64,000 nucleotides of DNA from Nitrospira sp. CR1.3 (GCA_014055525.1 WIAH01000011.1:62001-126000), one strand, 5' to 3'; numbered from the stretch's first letter, positions 26,744 to 35,741 are shown. Numbers and translations are program-made. Notes: generated by a model from the sequence alone, not told the origin.

Positions 26744-28174
26744 ATGACGAACGAACTTCCGCTCCTTTCGCCGGACAAATTCCACGACGAGTGCGCCGTG
26801 TTCGGCATCTATGGACACGAGGAGGCTGCCAACCTGACCTATCTCGGCCTCTATGCGCTTCAGCATCGCGGACAGGAGGCTTCAGGCATCGTTTCTGGAG
26901 ACGGCGACCAGTTCTTCATGCAAAAGGGCATGGGGCTTGTGGCCGACATCTACAATAAGTCGGTATTGGAGAAGCTGCCGGGGCACATGGCTATCGGGCA
27001 TAATCGCTATTCGACCGCCGGAGGCCACGACCTCAAGAACGTGCAGCCGTTGATCGTGAACTTCGCCTTCGGCAACCTGGCCTTGGCGCACAACGGGAAT
27101 TTGATCAATGCGCAGGTGTTGCGCAACGAGTTGGAGGCGTACGGCGCGATTTTTCAATCGACCTCCGACAGCGAAGTCATCATCCATCTGATCGCCCATT
27201 CACGGGCCGATACGTTTCTCGCTCGCGTCATTGATTCCTTGAGCCAGGTTCGCGGCGCGTTTTCCGTGGTGCTGATGACGGACAACGGCTTGATCGCCGC
27301 GCGGGATCCGCACGGGTTGCGGCCGCTCTGTATCGGGAGATTCAGAAGCAGCTGGATTGTGGCGTCGGAGACCTGCGCTTTCGATCTGCTGGATGCCGAA
27401 TATGTCCGGGAAGTCGAGCCGGGCGAACTGGTCGTCCTCAACGATCAAGGGCTGGAGAGCCATCATCCTTTCGCCAAAGTCGATCCGGCGATGTGCGTCT
27501 TCGAGTATGTGTATTTCGCCAGACCGGACAGCAAGATCTACGGCGCCAATGCGGTCTATTCCACACGCAAAGCGCTGGGGAGGCAACTGGCGCAGGAGTC
27601 CTGGGTGCCCGCCGATATCGTGATTCCTGTTCCCGACTCCGGCGTGCCGGCCGCGTTGGGATATGCCGAGGGAGGCGGAATCAGGTTCGAGACTGGATTG
27701 ATCCGCAACCACTATGTCGGGCGGACCTTCATCGAGCCGGAGCAATCAATCCGGCATTTCGGCGTGAAGGTCAAGCTGAACGCCGTGCCGGAAGTGTTGG
27801 AGGGAAAGCGCGTCGTGGTGGTGGACGACTCCCTGGTGCGGGGCACCACCAGCCGGAAAATTGTGAAGATGATTCGCCAGGCCGGCGCCAAAGAGGTCCA
27901 CGTGCGGATCAGTTCCCCGCCGATCATTTCACCCTGCTTCTACGGCATCGACACACCGACTAAGAAGGAACTGATCGCCTCGAGTCATTCGACCGAGGAG
28001 ATTCGAAAATACATTACGGCGGACAGTCTCGCCTACTTGAGCCTCGAAGGCATGCTGAAGTCCGCCCCCGGCTCTCCCACTCAGTATTGCAGCGCCTGTT
28101 TCACCGAAAAGTATCCCATCTCGTTTACCCGGGCCGAAGAGTTGCAGCTCGGGCTGTTCGAATCCTCTACATAG
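26744..28174 (+). CDS. purF: Amidophosphoribosyltransferase
   Basis: A 476-residue enzyme for the first committed step of purine synthesis. The N-terminal Ntn-glutaminase has its nucleophile cysteine in [10 protein letters not shown]; about 16 residues before it would be removed as a propeptide. The PRPP-binding loop is [16 protein letters not shown]. Cysteines in [19 protein letters not shown] and QYCSACF match the four ligands of the iron-sulfur cluster in the Bacillus-type enzyme, so this is the Fe-S form. Shine-Dalgarno is weak. It closes the purine run. Confidence 0.95.
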   Translation: MTNELPLLSPDKFHDECAVFGIYGHEEAANLTYLGLYALQHRGQEASGIVSGDGDQFFMQKGMGLVADIYNKSVLEKLPGHMAIGHNRYSTAGGHDLKNVQPLIVNFAFGNLALAHNGNLINAQVLRNELEAYGAIFQSTSDSEVIIHLIAHSRADTFLARVIDSLSQVRGAFSVVLMTDNGLIAARDPHGLRPLCIGRFRSSWIVASETCAFDLLDAEYVREVEPGELVVLNDQGLESHHPFAKVDPAMCVFEYVYFARPDSKIYGANAVYSTRKALGRQLAQESWVPADIVIPVPDSGVPAALGYAEGGGIRFETGLIRNHYVGRTFIEPEQSIRHFGVKVKLNAVPEVLEGKRVVVVDDSLVRGTTSRKIVKMIRQAGAKEVHVRISSPPIISPCFYGIDTPTKKELIASSHSTEEIRKYITADSLAYLSLEGMLKSAPGSPTQYCSACFTEKYPISFTRAEELQLGLFESST

Positions 28175-28299
28175 CTCATCTCCTCCCCGGCTCTGTTGGT
28201 TCTAGGCCTCGCATCAACAGGTTTGCGGCCTCTCTCGCTCCACAATATCCCGAAAAATCACGCCACTCTGCGATCGATCACTCCCAAAGTAGGGGATAG

Positions 28300-28321
28300 G
28301 CCAGCTTTTAGGGAGCTAGGC
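28300..28321 (+). other. Hairpin in the leader region upstream of the PqqD/HprK pair
   Basis: gccagct and agctaggc flank tttaggg with one bulge. The surrounding 28175-28343 has no gene and no riboswitch that I recognise; it is the candidate leader of the downstream genes. Function unknown. Confidence 0.3.
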
Positions 28322-28343
28322 ATAACCAAGAGAGAGTACTACT

Positions 28344-28400
28344 GTGACGGTCAACACGGAGGCTGAGAGCGACCTGCCATGTGGTGTGGATCCAGACTGA
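28344..28400 (+). CDS. Possible 18-residue peptide upstream of the PqqD-like gene
   Basis: GTG at 28344, preceded 8 bp upstream by agagag, opens an 18-codon frame (MTVNTEAESDLPCGVDPD) that stops at 28400. It contains one cysteine and is acidic. Its place just before a PqqD-like peptide-binding protein and an HprK-like kinase makes a modified peptide conceivable, but length, weak start and lack of comparison leave it very uncertain. It could equally be a chance frame. Confidence 0.2.
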   Translation: MTVNTEAESDLPCGVDPD

Positions 28401-28513
28401 CCGACCAGTCAGCCTCTTGGCCGCAACCGTTCAGCGTCCCTGATGCAGATACCGATTGCCCCGAGAAATCCGTCCCGCCGACGCAGGAGCCTGATGCTGC
28501 ACATTGGGGCAAG

Positions 28514-28789
28514 ATGATGCGTCTGATGCCGGCCAGAAATCCCCTTGTTCAAGGGGTGCCGATGGAAGGCGACACGATCCTCTTCGACCTCCGAACCGGT
28601 CGTCTGCATCGACTCAATTCTCTCGGAACGGCGATCTGGGAGCAATGCACGGGTAGCGCCACGCTTCACGAAATTCACCGCGCGATTTGCGCGCGAACGG
28701 GGCTGTCATCCGATCGCGCCCATGACGGCGTCGTGTCGTTCATCTCGCAATGGAGCCACGAAGGACTGCTTTCTTCAGATACGGTCTGA
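28514..28789 (+). CDS. PqqD-family peptide-binding protein
   Basis: About 91 residues: NPLVQGVPMEGDTILFDLRTGRLHRLNSLGTAIWEQCTG, then a three-helix end, the typical PqqD or RiPP-recognition-element fold. Such proteins bind leader peptides and present them to modifying enzymes. An ATG at 28379 would add 45 Pro/Asp-rich residues without recognisable fold; ATG 28514 with upstream gggg is preferred but not certain. The next gene is an HprK-like kinase, a pairing I know from the so-called HPr-rel-A gene set, whose function is not established. Confidence 0.75.
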   Translation: MMRLMPARNPLVQGVPMEGDTILFDLRTGRLHRLNSLGTAIWEQCTGSATLHEIHRAICARTGLSSDRAHDGVVSFISQWSHEGLLSSDTV

Positions 28790-28855
28790 TCGATTGCAAA
28801 TTTTGGGATGACCGGGAAACGGGTCTGCCCACGAACGTTGACGGCGCAAACGAGC

Positions 28856-29881
28856 ATGACGACGACGGCAAATCTCCACGAGCATCGGTTTTCTTTCCAC
28901 GGTCTCGATCTGCGCTATCGCACATCCATGCCGTCGTTGCTCTCGTCCGCAACAGCCTGGGGCGTCTATTCCCAACGGGACATGCCGGATGCGGGCAGCC
29001 AGCTGACGATTCACTTCGAAGAAGTGCCCGATCGCCGGGCGGTGCCCGTCTCGCTGTCGTCTTCCGCTCGACGGCTGTTTTCGGGGACGAGGCCTGTCTT
29101 GGGGAACTCGATGAGAGCACTCTGGCATTGCGAGATTCTCGAAGACGGCGGCAGGCTTCTCGTGGACGTGCGGGGCCAGGGAGTGCTCATGATCGATGCG
29201 CAACGAGGCAACGCGCAGGGATATTTCTTTCGCCCCTCAGCCATGCACCGAGACTCATTGGACATGTATTTCCGGTACGCCTTGTCAGAACTGCTGAGGC
29301 CGAAGAACATTTTTGCACTCGATTCGACCGCGCTCGAACTTCACGGTCGGGGGGTGCTGATTGCCGGACACAGCGGCTGTGGAAAGACGACCGCCTTGCT
29401 GTCGTTGCTTCGATCCGGGTATCGATACCTGTCGGACGACACTTCGTTGCTATGGGATAGAGGCGCCGGAATGGAAGTGCTCGCGTTTCCGGCGACGATC
29501 GAGGTTGCGGATCGGACAGTCGCCTTTTTCCCGGAACTTCGCGATGCTTCACCGAGTCCGCTGCGCCAGGGAATCTACAAGAAATCATTTCACGCGGAGG
29601 AAATCTATCCGGTCACAGGGGCTCGGTCATGCGAGCCGACGATGATTCTGTTTCCCCAGGTGACCAACATGCCGCATAGCTGCCTTGAGCCGCTGTCAAA
29701 GGGCCATGCGCTCGAAGCCTTGATGCCGCAGCCATCGTTCTTTCAAAACGAGGAACTCGCGAAACGGGAATTTCTGGCGCTCTCAAGGTTGGTGCAGCGG
29801 AGCGCCTCCTATCGTTTGCATTTCGGACTAGATGTGCTGGATCTACCCAGTCTGATTACTCCCCTCGTTGAACGTCACTAA
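28856..29881 (+). CDS. HPr kinase-related P-loop protein
   Basis: A protein of about 341 residues with a poorly conserved N-terminal half and, from about residue 160, an HprK/PEPCK-like core: Walker A GHSGCGKTT (about 169-177) followed by YRYLSDDTSLLW, matching the conserved acidic segment of HPr kinase. True HprK has a different N-terminal domain and a CxxH-like signature not seen here. Paired with a PqqD-like protein it probably phosphorylates a peptide or small protein other than HPr. ATG 28808 is an alternative start giving 16 extra residues. The substrate is unknown. Confidence 0.75.
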   Translation: MTTTANLHEHRFSFHGLDLRYRTSMPSLLSSATAWGVYSQRDMPDAGSQLTIHFEEVPDRRAVPVSLSSSARRLFSGTRPVLGNSMRALWHCEILEDGGRLLVDVRGQGVLMIDAQRGNAQGYFFRPSAMHRDSLDMYFRYALSELLRPKNIFALDSTALELHGRGVLIAGHSGCGKTTALLSLLRSGYRYLSDDTSLLWDRGAGMEVLAFPATIEVADRTVAFFPELRDASPSPLRQGIYKKSFHAEEIYPVTGARSCEPTMILFPQVTNMPHSCLEPLSKGHALEALMPQPSFFQNEELAKREFLALSRLVQRSASYRLHFGLDVLDLPSLITPLVERH

Positions 29882-30018
29882 CCCTTCAACCGACTCTTCG
29901 GAAAACTTCGCCCCATCCGGTGGAATCGCGGGAGCCATCGCGCCGGCCGTTGCCCCTGAAAAAATCTGCATGGTAGGATAGCGCCATCGCTCTCTTAGGT
30001 TCTAGGAAGGAGGCCGTC

Positions 30019-30552
30019 ATGAAGCGTGTTGTCTTCATACTATGTTCCGTAGTCGCCCCGCTGGTGGCCGTCCATTTGGTCCTGGCGGCGGGATTTTTTA
30101 AAGTGGGTGAGAAGGCGCCTGGTTTCACGCTGAATGCCATTACGGGTGAAACGGTCGGTCTCGAGACACATAAGGGAAAAGTGGTGGTGCTGGGGCTTTT
30201 TCACATTTGCGATCCCTGCATGATGCAAGGAACCAACCTCCAGAAGGTATTTGAGTCGACGAAGGGCAAGAATGTCGCGGTGATCGGGGTGAATTCGGCG
30301 GGCAATTCCAAGAAAGATGTCGGAGAATTTCTCTCGGCATTTCCCGTCAAGATCACCTATCCCTATCTCCTGGACCCGGGAAAAGTGACCGACAAACTCT
30401 ACGGCGGCGGAAAATTTATCCCCAACGTGTATGTCATCGATCAGGAAGGTGTGATCCGTTGGCAGCGTGTCGGGAACATGGAGTTGGCCGGAGCGGATGT
30501 GATCACGGCGGAAGTGGATAAATTGCTGGCCGGATCGAGTAATAAGATGTAG
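30019..30552 (+). CDS. Exported thioredoxin-fold protein (TlpA/AhpC-TSA type)
   Basis: A 177-residue protein with a signal peptide (about 1-24). The mature part begins KVGEKAPGFTLNAITGETV and has the active-site motif CDPC (Cys64 and Cys67), then a typical TlpA-like core with FIPNVYVIDQEGVIRWQRVG. It should act as a periplasmic thiol-disulfide reductase, perhaps in cytochrome c maturation. The Shine-Dalgarno aaggagg is strong. It is a single gene or the head of the following group. Confidence 0.82.
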   Translation: MKRVVFILCSVVAPLVAVHLVLAAGFFKVGEKAPGFTLNAITGETVGLETHKGKVVVLGLFHICDPCMMQGTNLQKVFESTKGKNVAVIGVNSAGNSKKDVGEFLSAFPVKITYPYLLDPGKVTDKLYGGGKFIPNVYVIDQEGVIRWQRVGNMELAGADVITAEVDKLLAGSSNKM

Positions 30553-30586
30553 CGCGTTCTGTCACCGTCTGGAAGGAAGCGCAAGC

Positions 30587-30826
30587 ATGGATGAGATGGA
30601 GGCGGGGAAGAACAAGTTCCTGGAGGTGGTGAGGGGAGTCGATGGGGCGGTGCAGGTGGTGATTCCCGTTACGCCATCGAACAGCATGTTTCTGATTTCC
30701 CTGACCAAGGGGCCAAACCGGAAGTTCATTACGGTGCCAGAAGACGATATCATTGATCTTCCAAACGATGCCGGCATATTGGGCAAGGTGACGAAAATCG
30801 TGAAAGACGCCGTCGCGGCAATGTGA
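30587..30826 (+). CDS. Small hypothetical protein
   Basis: A 79-residue soluble protein (MDEMEAGKNKFLEVVRGVDG) rich in short beta-strand-like stretches (VQVVIPVTPSNSMFLISL, RKFITVPEDDIIDLP). It has a good Shine-Dalgarno (ggaagga) and lies 35 bp after the thioredoxin-fold gene. No family recognised. Confidence 0.65.
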   Translation: MDEMEAGKNKFLEVVRGVDGAVQVVIPVTPSNSMFLISLTKGPNRKFITVPEDDIIDLPNDAGILGKVTKIVKDAVAAM

Positions 30827-30828
30827 AA

Positions 30829-30945
30829 AGGCGAGACGAGCGGGAAAGGCGAGAGAAGCGCGGCGCGCGAAAACAATCAGCTAGGAATGCAATTTCTCTC
30901 GTGCGTCTCGCTATTCGCGCAAGTCTCGCATCTCTCGCGCGTATT
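30829..30945. repeat. Palindromic element (GGCGAGA-word family)
   Basis: The left arm repeats ggcgagacgagcgg and ggcgagagaagcgcgg; the right arm repeats ctctcgtgcgtctcgc and gtctcgcatctctcgcgcg. The arms are related by inversion but not exactly complementary, as in the other elements. It fills the gap between two co-directional genes. Confidence 0.6.
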
Positions 30946-30950
30946 ACATC

Positions 30951-31544
30951 ATGAAACAGCTTCTCTCCGGCATCTGGCAATGGTCCTGCTTCTCCCCAGA
31001 AAAGCAGTTGGACTTTAACGGGCTCTTCCTAAGCATCGGGGAACATAAGGTCCTCGTCGATCCTCCGCCCATGACGGCAGAGGCCGGCACCGTCATTCGC
31101 CGGCAGGGCGGCCTCGATTACATCATCGTGACTAACCGCGATCATGCTCGTGAGGCTGTGACCTATCGGGAGGATTTCGGGTGCCAACTGTTTGTCCCTG
31201 AACCGGATGCCGCGCAGATGGAGGTGAAGCCGACCAAGACCTTCAAGGACGGTGAGTTACTGCCGGGCGGAATCTGGGTGATCCAGCTGAACGGCCAGAA
31301 GTCTCCGGGGGAGTCGGCGTTGTTTGTGCAGCAAGGCAGGGGCGCGATGATTGTCGGGGATGCACTGATCGGAAAACCATCGGGGTCGCTCAGCCTGCTG
31401 TCTCCTGAGAAATATGCCGACCCGGCGAAGGCCAAGGAAGGACTTCGCCGCCTCCTCAAGTACAACTTCGACGCGATCCTCGTCGGCGACGGGACCTCGA
31501 TCCTTACCGGAGCGAAACAGATCGTCGAAAAGACGCTGGCATAG
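30951..31544 (+). CDS. Metallo-beta-lactamase-fold protein lacking the usual metal motif
   Basis: A 197-residue protein with the opening of the fold (NGLFLSIGEHKVLVDPPPM) and the strand-turn before the metal site, but TNRDHAREA replaces HxHxDH. Later motifs (VQQGRGAMIVGDALIG, DAILVGDGTSI) match the family in outline. Metal binding and hydrolysis are therefore doubtful. It follows the palindromic element and precedes the TPR gene by 7 bp. Confidence 0.65.
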   Translation: MKQLLSGIWQWSCFSPEKQLDFNGLFLSIGEHKVLVDPPPMTAEAGTVIRRQGGLDYIIVTNRDHAREAVTYREDFGCQLFVPEPDAAQMEVKPTKTFKDGELLPGGIWVIQLNGQKSPGESALFVQQGRGAMIVGDALIGKPSGSLSLLSPEKYADPAKAKEGLRRLLKYNFDAILVGDGTSILTGAKQIVEKTLA

Positions 31545-31551
31545 CTGAGCC

Positions 31552-32376
31552 ATGACTCTGAAGAATGGATTGTCCGAAGAACTCAATCGTCAGGGGAACG
31601 AACATTTTTCGCGCGGGCATTACACCGAGGCCTATGCCTGTTATGCAAAAGCCCTGGAGTGCGACCGGATAACCGGTGACCAACGGGCCTTGGTGGCTAC
31701 GCTGGGGAATCTCGGAAACATTTGCGCGGTGAGCGGACGGCGAGCGGCGGCGCAGGATTATTATCAGGAAGTGCTGGAGCTGCAGAAGATTTTCGGAGAC
31801 GAGAAAGGCATCGGGACGACCTTGGCCAATCTGGGAAACCTGCGGGCCGATGCCGGTGAATGGGCGCGGGCCAGAGCCTACTACCTGGAGGCGCTGGATT
31901 TGATGACCAAGACCCATGACGAGGCCGCGAAGGCGGTGTTGTATTCCGACCTCGGCTTGATCGCGAGGGAAACCGGCGATTTCGATGAGGCGATCAAGCA
32001 TTACGAGCGCTCACTCGTGCTGATGCGCCGGTTGGGTGATCAGGGTGGCGTGGCCGATGCCTGGCGGATGATGGGACGGACGTTCTTGATGCAGCGCCGA
32101 CATGAAGATGCGATCGCCTGCTGCCAGACCAGCCAATCGATCGCGGAACGGGCGCATGACGAACTCCGCACCGGCGGCGCACGGTACGTGCTGGCTCAAT
32201 GCTTCGAAGAACTCGGCCGGCTCGACGAAGCGGCGAATCTGTTGGAACGGGTGGTCGAGATGGACCGCAAGTATCAATTGCCCAAGCTCGAAGAGAATAC
32301 CAAACGGCTTCAGTGCCTCCGCGAGCGATTGTCGTCCGCATCTCAGCAATCGGCCCTCAGAGGATCCCGCGGATGA
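31552..32376 (+). CDS. TPR-repeat protein
   Basis: A 274-residue protein made of about six tetratricopeptide repeats, for example GNEHFSRGHYTEAYACYAKAL, GNLRADAGEWARARAYYLEAL and GLIARETGDFDEAIKHYERSL. No signal peptide, so a cytoplasmic protein-protein interaction role is likely. It overlaps the next gene by 4 bp (ATGA at 32373-32376). Confidence 0.8.
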   Translation: MTLKNGLSEELNRQGNEHFSRGHYTEAYACYAKALECDRITGDQRALVATLGNLGNICAVSGRRAAAQDYYQEVLELQKIFGDEKGIGTTLANLGNLRADAGEWARARAYYLEALDLMTKTHDEAAKAVLYSDLGLIARETGDFDEAIKHYERSLVLMRRLGDQGGVADAWRMMGRTFLMQRRHEDAIACCQTSQSIAERAHDELRTGGARYVLAQCFEELGRLDEAANLLERVVEMDRKYQLPKLEENTKRLQCLRERLSSASQQSALRGSRG

Positions 32377-32810
32377 ATGAACCGGAATCGCCTCTCTGGA
32401 CAGGGGCTCGGAATACGCTGACGAAAACGTTTCCGCAGTTCTACGAGCTGGAACCGGGAGGACCCCTCGCGCTCGATCTTGGAGAAGACGGCTGGCTTCT
32501 GGAGGTCAAACCGGAAGGAAAAGTGATCTGCCAGTATGGAGTTGCGATGGACGATGTGATGAGCCTGATGTCCGACGGGACGCCGGAAGATCTCGGAACG
32601 GACGAAGTCGCCAAGCAGGCGAAGTATTTCATTCAGCCGGCGGTGTCGAAATTCAGGACGTTGCTCCTGCAGTCGGGCTTTTCGGAGGAGTCGGACATGA
32701 ATGACGAGTACGTGGCGGTGACGTTTGAGCGGGTGGTCGATTTCCATAACCTGCCGAAAGTGGAGGACCTCATCCGCTGGTGCTGCCGCCAAATCGGCGG
32801 CAGGGTATGA
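32373..32810 (+). CDS. Hypothetical protein, coupled to TPR and methyltransferase genes
   Basis: A 145-residue acidic soluble protein (MNEPESPLWTGARNTL). No motif recognised. It overlaps its neighbours by 4 bp on both sides (TPR upstream, methyltransferase downstream), so the three are translationally coupled and may act together. A longer frame from 32199 lies over the TPR gene and is a shadow. Confidence 0.7.
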   Translation: MNEPESPLWTGARNTLTKTFPQFYELEPGGPLALDLGEDGWLLEVKPEGKVICQYGVAMDDVMSLMSDGTPEDLGTDEVAKQAKYFIQPAVSKFRTLLLQSGFSEESDMNDEYVAVTFERVVDFHNLPKVEDLIRWCCRQIGGRV

Positions 32811-33862
32811 CGGCGCCGATCAAGACATTCGACGACTTCCGCGATGTCCTTTCCGGATATCGCCTCCCGCGCATCATTCTCGCCGCGCTCGAACTCGATA
32901 TCTTTACGGTGATGGGGACAAAGCGTTGGACCATGCCTGCGCTGGCTCGGGCGATGCAGGTGAGCCAGCGGGGGCTGACCGTTCTCTGTCGAAATCTCGC
33001 GATGAGCGGGCTGCTCATCAAGAAGGGGGCGCAGTACCGAAATGGCCGCCTTGCCGCCTCGCTGCTGAACGCCGACCATCCGGCCTATCGGGGAAGCTAT
33101 GTGAGTCTGTTGACGAGCCACTGGGATGACTGGGTCAGGCTGACGGAGTCCGTCCGGACGGGGAAGCCACTGGAGCAACATGGGCCTGACGATCCGGAAT
33201 ATCGCCGGCGGTTTACCTGGGCGATGCATCACCGGACCATGGAATCAGCTCCGCAGATTGCCCCACAGATTCGGCTGAAGGGAGTCAAGACGCTGCTGGA
33301 TCTCGGCGGAGGCCCAGGGACCTATGCGCTGGCCTTCTTGGCTGACAACCCCGGTCTTAAGGCGACGGTTTGCGACCGTCCCGCGGCGCTTGAAGTGGCG
33401 AAGGAAATCGCCGCGACGCACAAAGCGGGGACGAGGCTGTCGTACCTGCCGTTAGATCTGCTTGCCGAGCCGATCCCCGGCGCCTACGATGCGATCTGGT
33501 ATTCGAACGTATTGCATATCTATTCCGCGGAGGAAAACCAGGCCCTGTTTCACCGCGCCAAAGCGGCGCTGAATCCCGGCGGTCGACTGATCATTCAAGA
33601 TGCGTTTCTTCATGATCAGGAAGGGCTCTTCCCTCAAGAGGCAAGCCTCTTTGCCGTTTCCATGCTGCTGTTCACGGAGAACGGCAACACCTATACAGCC
33701 ACCGCCGTCACGGCTTGGCTCAAGTCCGCTGGTTTTGGATCGGTCAGGCAGCTGAAGATGAAGAAGGGGACGGAGGACTGGGAGGGTGGGATCCTGGAGG
33801 CGGTTGCCCCAGGAGCGACTGCACAAACGCGCGCCCGCCGCCGACGATCAACAAGAGGTTGA
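32807..33862 (+). CDS. SAM-dependent O-methyltransferase-like protein
   Basis: A 351-residue protein with an N-terminal winged-helix dimerisation domain (LPRIILAALELDIF, MSGLLIKKG) and a Rossmann core with the SAM-binding LLDLGGGPGTYALAF, as in the O-methyltransferase family 2 type. Substrate not deducible; such enzymes act on phenols, quinone intermediates or tetrapyrrole derivatives. Start ATG 32807 overlaps the preceding stop. The last 40 codons overlap the convergent membrane-protein gene. Confidence 0.8.
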   Translation: MTAPIKTFDDFRDVLSGYRLPRIILAALELDIFTVMGTKRWTMPALARAMQVSQRGLTVLCRNLAMSGLLIKKGAQYRNGRLAASLLNADHPAYRGSYVSLLTSHWDDWVRLTESVRTGKPLEQHGPDDPEYRRRFTWAMHHRTMESAPQIAPQIRLKGVKTLLDLGGGPGTYALAFLADNPGLKATVCDRPAALEVAKEIAATHKAGTRLSYLPLDLLAEPIPGAYDAIWYSNVLHIYSAEENQALFHRAKAALNPGGRLIIQDAFLHDQEGLFPQEASLFAVSMLLFTENGNTYTATAVTAWLKSAGFGSVRQLKMKKGTEDWEGGILEAVAPGATAQTRARRRRSTRG

Positions 33863-34193
33863 AGAGCCCGCTAAGCAGGCTCCATAGCAACAAGCCGTCA
33901 GTTCCGCCGGTGCCTCCCGACACACCGGCCACAGTCGCCAGGTCGAGAGCGAGGCCCACCGTTCCGTAAATCACGCAGGCCATCCCCGTCCAACTCCATC
34001 CCTTGTGTACCACTCCTGACAGAGCCAAGGGAGTCAGGATCAGGAACAGACTCCAGGTCAGTCTGGCTGTCGGGGTCATTTCTGAGATCCCCATCACCCG
34101 CAGGGTCTGAATGCCGATCAGACAGAGTCCTGCGAGCACAAATATCAGCGCTCGCGACTGACGCATGCCGCGATGATACTCATGAGCGTGCAA
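33744..34193 (-). CDS. Four-helix membrane protein of unknown function
   Basis: A 149-residue protein with about four membrane helices (ALIFVLAGLCLIGIQTL, LTWSLFLILTPLALSGVV, MACVIYGTVGLALDLATV, LLLWSLLSGLFNLLLIV) and a proline/serine-rich tail. ATG 34166 (MRQSRALIF) is an alternative start. The 3' 119 bp run antisense to the end of the methyltransferase gene, an overlap between convergent genes. No family recognised. Confidence 0.6.
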   Translation of the reverse strand: MHAHEYHRGMRQSRALIFVLAGLCLIGIQTLRVMGISEMTPTARLTWSLFLILTPLALSGVVHKGWSWTGMACVIYGTVGLALDLATVAGVSGGTGGTDGLLLWSLLSGLFNLLLIVGGGRAFVQSLLGQPPPGSHPPSPPSPSSSSAA

Positions 34194-34256
34194 GAGGGCA
34201 ACAGGAGCTTGTTGCCGATCGGCGTCGAGTGCTAGGGTGAGCAGAGAGGCTTCATC

Positions 34257-34673
34257 GTGGCGCTGCCAGCCGCAAGCAAACCTGAAATGTGCATTCTCGT
34301 GTACGACGGTCGTTGCCGCATGTGTGTCACGGCGAAGCGAGGGCTGGAACGGCTGGAGTCCGGGCAGCCAGGCAAGCAGGTACGTATGATCCCGTACGAA
34401 GGCGAAGAGGCGAAGCGCCTGTTGGGGGACCTGTATCGGCCCGGACGGCCGGATGCGGCATATCTCGTCAACCAGCAGGGCGAGGTGACGCGAGGGTTGG
34501 ACGCCTTCTTGCCGCTTCTCCCCGGTTTGCGAGGCGGACGCATCATGGCTGGTTTCTTTCGCTTACCCCTGGTCAAGCCGATTGCATATCTGTTGTACAC
34601 AATCGTTGCCAGGTCCCGATATAGGCTCTTCGGTGAGATTCCGCCGGAAGGCGGTCCCACCAACCAACAGTAA
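34257..34673 (+). CDS. DCC-family thiol-disulfide-like protein (DUF393)
   Basis: A 138-residue protein with YDGRCRMCVTAKRGL near the start, the DxxCxxC motif of the DCC family, followed by a small thioredoxin-like domain and a C-terminal hydrophobic stretch (RLPLVKPIAYLLYTIVA). Probably an oxidoreductase or membrane-associated accessory protein. A terminator follows 62 bp downstream. Confidence 0.8.
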   Translation: MALPAASKPEMCILVYDGRCRMCVTAKRGLERLESGQPGKQVRMIPYEGEEAKRLLGDLYRPGRPDAAYLVNQQGEVTRGLDAFLPLLPGLRGGRIMAGFFRLPLVKPIAYLLYTIVARSRYRLFGEIPPEGGPTNQQ

Positions 34674-34734
34674 CCCTTCTTCCACCAGGAATAGCCGTCC
34701 CTCCAGCCTCCCGTACAAATCTGTTCAGAGACTC

Positions 34735-34757
34735 ACCCCCCTTTTCGGGGGTTGTTT
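34735..34757 (+). terminator. Intrinsic terminator after the DCC-family gene
   Basis: Stem ACCCCC (34735-34740) with GGGGGT (34747-34752), loop of six bases, then the T-rich TGTTT. Good Rho-independent geometry. Confidence 0.65.
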
Positions 34758-34826
34758 GCCTACAGCGGGGAATTTACCCTGGGGCCTCCCAATGGGACAC
34801 TGTCGACCAAGGGAGACTCAGCGGCC

Positions 34827-35732
34827 ATGATGATCCGGTGGTTGCTTCGCGCAGTGAAGCCGATGCTGAAACCGGTCAAGCCCATCGTTCTTAGACCGAT
34901 TCCCGCGCCTCAGACCGGCCCGATTTTCAGGCGACTCCAAAAAATAGTTAGTCTTGCCGCGATTGGGTTGTCAATGATCTTACTGAGCCTGCCGATCGGC
35001 GCAGCGGGAGCCGGTGAGTTTCCGGTGGTTCCCGTGAAGGCCAGGAAAACGGTCGCCGCAGGATTCGGATATCAAAATGCCGAGTCCTCCACCATTACCG
35101 TGAAAACCTACGATGCGGAATCGGGGGAAGTTCTCTCCGATGAATCATACGAGCTGGATATCAAGGAAGACGGTCCAGTTTCCTCGACCCAGCCTCGGGA
35201 ACGCATTTTTGCTGGGGGAGTCGGTCTCGGCGCTGACGGTCTGTCGGAATTCACGCTTCGAGTCTATGACGCGGCGGATGGCCGATTTCTCTGGGAAGGC
35301 AGGCTCAATCTCGGGGTGAGCAGCACCGGCGTCGAGGCGGTTCCGGTGGTCGCCAGAATTCAACCGCGAGCTGCAGTAGAGCAGGTGTCACTCAGAAGCC
35401 ATCGCGACGGCCAGCCCTATTTTCTGCTCCGTGTCCTCGATCCGGAGACCGGGCAGTTGGTCTGGTCCGATCAATTCTCCACGGAGGCGGCGACGGTTCG
35501 CGCGGAGCGTATCCAGCGGAGTGTCGTAGGTGCGGTTCCGATGGAACCCCGAGATGTCGATTTCCGCATCCAGATGTTTGATGAAGCCGGTCAGCGGTTG
35601 CTATGGGAAGATAAAGTCACGCAGGCAGTCGAAGGTAGCGGCGCGTCTTCAGAGCTGGGCGAGGAGGATGCAGAAGTGATTCCGCAGTGGTTGATCGGCC
35701 CGACAGACTCGCTTATCCGGGAAATGATCTGA
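34827..35732 (+). CDS. Exported or membrane-anchored protein with four internal repeats
   Basis: A protein of about 301 residues. The first 70 residues are proline/lysine-rich and end in a hydrophobic segment (IGLSMILLSLPIGAAGAG) that could be a late signal or anchor. The rest has four similar units of about 45-60 residues: TVKTYDAESGEVLSDESYEL, LRVYDAADGRFLWEGRLNL, LRVLDPETGQLVWSDQFS, IQMFDEAGQRLLWEDKVTQ. The pattern (strand, YDxxxGxxLW, strand) suggests a beta-rich repeat fold. No family recognised. ATG 34827 or 34830 is the start; an upstream frame runs into the terminator region. Confidence 0.65.
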   Translation: MMIRWLLRAVKPMLKPVKPIVLRPIPAPQTGPIFRRLQKIVSLAAIGLSMILLSLPIGAAGAGEFPVVPVKARKTVAAGFGYQNAESSTITVKTYDAESGEVLSDESYELDIKEDGPVSSTQPRERIFAGGVGLGADGLSEFTLRVYDAADGRFLWEGRLNLGVSSTGVEAVPVVARIQPRAAVEQVSLRSHRDGQPYFLLRVLDPETGQLVWSDQFSTEAATVRAERIQRSVVGAVPMEPRDVDFRIQMFDEAGQRLLWEDKVTQAVEGSGASSELGEEDAEVIPQWLIGPTDSLIREMI

Positions 35733-35741
35733 GCACCTACT

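Noticed and set aside
28087-28299. A 70-codon frame overlapping the purF end
   Set aside because: It starts inside purF in a different frame and has no Shine-Dalgarno or recognisable product.
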